Assembly (NCBI GenBank): GCA_017553665.1
Contig: JAFZKM010000255.1
Span: 1-6,994, forward strand
Direction: 5' to 3'
Length of the DNA stretch: 6,994 bases
Source: Lachnospiraceae bacterium
GTDB taxonomy: Bacteria > Bacillota_A > Clostridia > Lachnospirales > Lachnospiraceae
Position numbers and translations under genes: made by a program. The number at the start of each line of letters is the position of its first letter. Positions within the stretch are counted from its first letter, which is position 1. Under the pieces are notes generated by a model that did no database searches, was not told the DNA's origin, and was given only the letters and a program-made list of their open reading frames with translations. Below are positions 6,401 to 6,994 of the stretch, one piece after another.

Positions 6401-6994
6401 TTATATTCGTCCGAATAGATATAGTGATCGGAATCCGTCTTTGCGTAGATCTCGGTATAAACTTCAATATCAAAATCTTCGGGAAGAATGAAGCAGAAGT
6501 AGCTGACGGACCCATTACCGACCGAGGTCGTGCCGCGCTCGTAATTAAGATACAAAGGGGAATATGCAAGACCAACGACGGTAAAATCACGGCGCTTGAA
6601 GCTGTCGAAGGTGTCTTCGCTGTTGGAATCGGAAAGAGTGATCGTCCGGCCGATCATGTCTTCGGAGCAGAATCGTCCGTCGACGACGGCTTCTCCCGAA
6701 CGTTCGGGCAGACGTCCTGCGGTGAGAGAGGGCGTGTTTATATCGGAGGTAAGGGAATGGAAGCGCACGGCCGATTCACCCGAACCGCCGGTAACTACGG
6801 CATCGGCCTGATATGCTCCCGCAGCGGTCCTGATCCCGTCAGCAGCCCCGATAGCTGCAACATCATCATCCGTGAGGCCGAGGGTGGAAATGAAACGGTA
6901 GTCAAAGAAACTGTGGTCTTTAAGGAAGCTGTCGGCCACCTTTACCATCGCAGGACCTGTGACCTTAAGGCCCGAGAAGAAGCCGACTCCGAGT
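3487..6994 (-). CDS. Giant FtsX/MacB-type ABC transporter permease with extracytoplasmic coiled-coil stalk (5'-partial)
   Basis: Membrane subunit of an ABC system of the type that couples ATP use to extracytoplasmic work (export or mechanotransmission); substrate unknown. The frame runs off the right edge (reads L-G-V-G-F-F-S-G-L-K-V-T before Met at 6948), so the start and first membrane helix are beyond or at the edge. Numbering from that Met: extracytoplasmic domain about 1-205; coiled coil 211-595; membrane helices about 623-646, 674-700 and 717-742 with the FtsX signature EEQRTQIGVLKALG at 651-664. A second module has a helix about 795-815, an extracytoplasmic domain about 816-1020, and helices about 1022-1044, 1075-1098 and 1119-1140, with signature RIREIATIKVLG at 1051-1062. 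This is the duplicated layout of large Firmicutes FtsX-like permeases. No ATPase is in the window; by family habit it would lie upstream on this strand, to the right. Specific substrate or role cannot be called. Confidence 0.93.
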   Translation of the reverse strand, partial: LGVGFFSGLKVTGPAMVKVADSFLKDHSFFDYRFISTLGLTDDDVAAIGAADGIRTAAGAYQADAVVTGGSGESAVRFHSLTSDINTPSLTAGRLPERSGEAVVDGRFCSEDMIGRTITLSDSNSEDTFDSFKRRDFTVVGLAYSPLYLNYERGTTSVGNGSVSYFCFILPEDFDIEVYTEIYAKTDSDHYIYSDEYNALKDSLKPSMEALLTERAMIRYNGLYSDASDELEDARKELSDAEQKLADAHKEIDDGKKEIVDGEKELEDAQAEIADKEIELADAEKEIAENEKKLLDAEKEIAENEEKLADAEREIAENEKKLSAGEKEIAANEKLISDGEKELADGKTQLDDAAKQIVENETLLDAAAKELSEKEQQINAGEAELDKNEQLLADAFEQLNAQEQELLTAKAGMMAMGLPEEAVMAQLSEQFAALESAKAELEANDAALKTARSELEAGKTALSEGKAEYEQGIEALKAGKAEYEKNLAAYETSKMKLESGRKELEEAKDKAQEGRIELEDAKRKAADGRKELEDAKAEVANGWKELNDGKAELEDGKQKLADARTEIADAEKELEDARRELADGEAELADKEQEFYDAKADFEDAEKELADFKEPSTYLLTRDENIGYACFENDSKIVDGIAVVFPVFFFLVAALVCVTTMSRMIEEQRTQIGVLKALGYSSGTIMAKYLIYSGSAALFGGVGGFFFGCWLFPTVIWKVYGLMYGFTSLKYLFDPVLFVISITVALFCSAGTTFISCRYDLTRVAAELIRPKSPKSGKRILLERVGFIWKRLKFLHKVSIRNIFRYKGRFVMMLLGIGGCTGLLIAGYGIRDSITEIADEQYTRILVYDEMVNFSEALNTEELDSFRDEFSESLETFMPILQFSADPVDRGSIRSVNMVVLESDRNWTDLIKLHDKKTGEQLAFPGTGEVIITHNAAKIYNVAVGDPITFRDSDFNEYTLKVSGICDNYFNSYAYISADTYDSRSQQSLFKAAFVNIKEGVDLHEAAAAFMNHDKVASVNVNADTLEMFSKMMKTMNYIVLLVIFSAAALAFIVLYNLTNINITERIREIATIKVLGFYPNETAAYVFRENLALTAIGALVGIPIGIWLHGYVMSNIKIDMVTFDVHINPPSYLYAVLFTFAFALFVDFVLFFKLKRINMAESLKSIE
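5710..5751 (-). other. Putative hairpin tip of the permease coiled coil
   Basis: Encodes residues 400-413 (A-M-G-L-P-E-E-A-V-M-A-Q-L-S). It contains the only Pro and the only clear loss of the heptad pattern between residues 211 and 595, and follows a Gly-Met-Met. It lies almost exactly at the midpoint (403) of the repeat region, as expected if two helices of equal length fold back on each other. The structural role is inferred. Confidence 0.6.
6025..6150 (-). repeat. Three tandem 42-bp units encoding a 14-residue coiled-coil repeat
   Basis: Residues 267-308 of the permease read as three near-identical 14-residue copies: DAEKEIAENEKKLL, DAEKEIAENEEKLA and DAEREIAENEKKLS. At DNA level the copies are similar but not identical, differing mainly at third positions. 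This suggests an older duplication held by selection on the protein rather than a fresh slippage event. It is the most regular part of the stalk and a plausible place for unit-number variation between strains. Confidence 0.75.

Noticed and set aside
6946..6948. Met at 6948 as the true start of the permease
   Set aside because: The frame stays open to the window edge with hydrophobic, family-like sequence, and the first membrane helix would otherwise be missing.
1..6994. A defence system, mobile element or CRISPR array
   Set aside because: No nuclease, transposase, integrase, toxin or direct-repeat array is visible; the repeats present are protein heptads.

Overview
The window looks like chromosomal DNA of a Gram-positive anaerobe of the Clostridia, probably Lachnospiraceae-like. 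This is inferred from protein style only: a multi-domain hybrid kinase ending in HPt, very large FtsX-type permeases with an acidic coiled coil, strong AGAGGTGA-type Shine-Dalgarno sequence, and mid-range GC. No rRNA, tRNA, insertion sequence, CRISPR array or phage gene is visible. The window is almost wholly coding. The only gap between genes is 27 bases.

Layout. Bases 1-2688 (+) carry the 3' part of a large hybrid signalling protein whose start lies left of the window. Its order is histidine-kinase ATPase, receiver, receiver, HD-GYP cyclic-di-GMP phosphodiesterase, HPt, and a short unnamed helical tail. After 27 bases comes a 256-residue protein (2716-3486, +) made only of two receiver domains, the first lacking its phosphorylation residues and the second intact. 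Bases 3487-6994 (-) carry the 3' part of a giant ABC-transporter permease of the FtsX/MacB class. Its extracytoplasmic region holds about 385 residues of unbroken heptad repeats, and its start lies right of the window.

How they work together. The two + strand genes form a likely operon for a phosphorelay that controls cyclic-di-GMP breakdown. The kinase, two receivers and HPt in one chain, plus an output-free receiver next door, provide all the stations of a multistep relay with HD-GYP as the visible output. A promoter-like TTGACA-17-TATCAT inside the end of the first gene suggests the small receiver protein can also be made alone. The permease converges on this pair, and the two stop codons abut to form TGATCA with no intergenic base. 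No functional link between the permease and the relay is shown. Its partner ATPase is not in the window.

The items most worth a second look are the symmetric coiled-coil stalk of the permease, the HD-GYP/HPt hybrid architecture with its degenerate-receiver partner, and the zero-length convergent junction.
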